Origin: CAYMSF01 sp964392985
GTDB taxonomy: Bacteria > Verrucomicrobiota > Lentisphaeria > Victivallales > Victivallaceae
Direction: 5' to 3'
NCBI GenBank assembly: GCA_964392985.1
Contig: CAYMSF010000003.1
Location: 60,294 to 124,293, forward strand
DNA: 64,000 nt
The translations under genes and the position numbers were made by a program. Every line of letters starts with the position of its first letter. Positions within the stretch are counted from its first letter, which is position 1. The notes beneath the pieces were generated by a model, which saw nothing but the letters and a program-made list of their open reading frames with translations, did no database searches and was not told the DNA's origin. Shown here piece by piece: positions 62,978 through 64,000 of the stretch.

Positions 62978-63019
62978 TTTATTAATCCTTTGATTTTAAC
63001 TGAACTGCGTTCCCGTGAT

Positions 63020-63358
63020 TTATGCGGTCGCAGTTGCTCCCTCTGCAGCTTTCTTGGCTGCTTCAACTTTAGCTAATGCTTTTTTGGAAGGTTTCTGAAC
63101 TTTCTGCTTGTCAGACATTTTCACACCGCTGCGGGCACGTTTTAAAATGCCTTCAACAGTTTCACTGGGCTGTGCACCTTGTGAAATCCAGTGATCAACT
63201 CTGACCAGGTCAACCTTCTCATCTTTGTGACGCGGATCATAAAATCCCAACGTCTCAATAGCATTTCCATCGCGGGAGGAAAGTTTGTCCATCACCACGA
63301 TACGAAAACAGCTGTTGTTCTTTGAACCGGTTCTTTTCAATCTGATTCTGACTGACAT
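63020..63358 (-). CDS. rpsP: Ribosomal protein bS16
   Basis: 30S assembly protein, first gene of its operon. The 112 residues start SVRIRLKRTGSKNNSCFRIV and include GFYDPR and VDHWISQGAQPSETV, as in bS16. A short Lys/Ala-rich tail follows. AGAGG lies upstream of the ATG. Confidence 0.95.
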   Translation of the reverse strand: MSVRIRLKRTGSKNNSCFRIVVMDKLSSRDGNAIETLGFYDPRHKDEKVDLVRVDHWISQGAQPSETVEGILKRARSGVKMSDKQKVQKPSKKALAKVEAAKKAAEGATATA

Positions 63359-64000
63359 ACCTGTAAACCTCTTTTTTGCTTGTCTCTGCCAAACTCTGTA
63401 ATTTCAGCCCTGCCAGAACAGTGTATGTAATGTTCCTTCATTATTTGGAACAACATACAGACGCCAACTTCCGGCAATCCGCCTTGCTTTGTCATGTTCT
63501 GCCATTACTCATGATGCCGAATCAGCCGCGTATCATAAATATTCAACACCATCATAACTGCAAAATCATGCTTCTCATCACTTTCTTTTGACCTGCCGGA
63601 TTATTACTAATCACAGGCATAAAGAATCCAAAGAGCTTATAATATACCTTATTAAAATCATCGTGCAACCCCGCCAGCAATTTTTTTAGCAGATTTTTAG
63701 AATCCATAGCAGAAAAGTTGGAATCCATAGAGAATCAACGTGATTAGTAATTGAACCAGACAAAGGCAACGGAAGATGAAATATGGCTCTGCATGTTTGT
63801 TGAAGAACAAAAGTATTCAGCCATTCATCGGGATGCTGAAAACGCGCCATGCAATCTCAATTACAACAAAATAAAACCGCCGATAAAACCTTGAGTTTTA
63901 TGAGATAGCGCAAATCATATTTTCATTCAACTCTCTAATAGTATTGCTTTTTGCATGAGCATTTGATTGTTCTGGTAAAAAGGCACGTCTGTATTACCCA
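63359..64000. other. Intergenic region with 12-bp inverted repeat pair
   Basis: About 640 bp with no coding potential that I can support. It holds a perfect 12-bp inverted repeat (63603-63614 and 63740-63751), a direct repeat GAATCCATAG within it, and a small palindrome ATAAAAC/GTTTTAT near 63880-63900. The rpsP promoter must lie near 63360-63600 but no clear -35/-10 was found. Confidence 0.5.
63603..63751. repeat. Segment bounded by 12-bp inverted repeats
   Basis: ATTACTAATCAC at 63603-63614 and GTGATTAGTAAT at 63740-63751 are perfect inverted copies, 125 bp apart. GAATCCATAG occurs twice inside. It is a possible miniature-element remnant or paired binding site; no target duplication was identified. 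Confidence 0.4.

Noticed and set aside
63376..63591. 71-residue plus frame after rpsP
   Set aside because: No ribosome site, no domain, biased His/Leu composition; region is probably the rpsP upstream region.

Overview
The window is a gene-dense stretch of a Gram-negative-type bacterial chromosome, moderately AT-rich, with AT-rich intergenic regions. There are no insertion sequences, phage genes or CRISPR arrays. Gene content suggests the PVC superphylum, most probably Lentisphaerota or a close relative. This rests on a type III glutamine synthetase, a secreted trypsin-like protease with tandem 'T-DGKVY' repeats, a GPH sugar symporter, a MalK-type sugar ABC operon, GH2 lacZ with a divergent AraC regulator, and many small exported proteins. 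The assignment is an inference from content, not from a phylogeny. Heptose-bisphosphatase (gmhB), lipoproteins and a periplasmic amidase indicate an outer membrane.

Layout. 1-2.8 kb (minus): truncated family 2 glycosyltransferase, exported lactonase, Sel1/TPR lipoprotein. 3-11 kb (plus): phosphohexomutase, FabF-like ketosynthase, lipA, an atypical histidine kinase and an SF1 helicase. 11-17 kb: GPH symporter, YraN, gmhB-lepB-hypothetical, secreted protease. 17.4-27.2 kb: AarF/UbiB kinase, glnN behind a consensus sigma-54 promoter, rpe, PstS-like protein, RNase G/E, amidase, thiD. 27.7-33 kb: small exported coiled-coil protein, two large GT-C-like membrane proteins, an alpha/beta hydrolase, a GIY-YIG remnant. 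33.2-33.6 kb: two divergent tRNA-Ser genes. 34-39.3 kb: TPR protein and a complete sugar ABC operon. 39.4-48.6 kb (minus): birA with an AAA ATPase, NhaD/ArsB-type transporter, tandem-ACT protein, ispD, LysM protein, FtsB-like protein, rho, coaE. 49-55 kb: receiver-Ser/Thr kinase fusion, rubrerythrin, lipoprotein, stand-alone RAM protein, ffh, membrane TPR protein. 55-59.5 kb: lacZ and araC. 59.7-63.4 kb: cysteine desulfurase and the operon rpsP-khpA-trmD-rplS-rnhB, with rimM absent from its usual place.

Most genes are housekeeping: translation, RNA turnover, cell wall, cofactors, protein targeting and secretion. Carbohydrate uptake and degradation is the main catabolic theme. The most interesting signals are regulatory: a perfect sigma-54 promoter with tandem upstream repeats before glnN, interlaced (pseudoknot-order) inverted repeats before the phosphohexomutase, paired GTTCT/AGAAC palindromes bracketing the promoter of the ATPase-birA operon, and terminator-like hairpins in the leaders of the receiver-kinase and RNase G genes. 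Several signalling proteins have non-canonical active-site residues. No clearly new defence or mobile system is visible.
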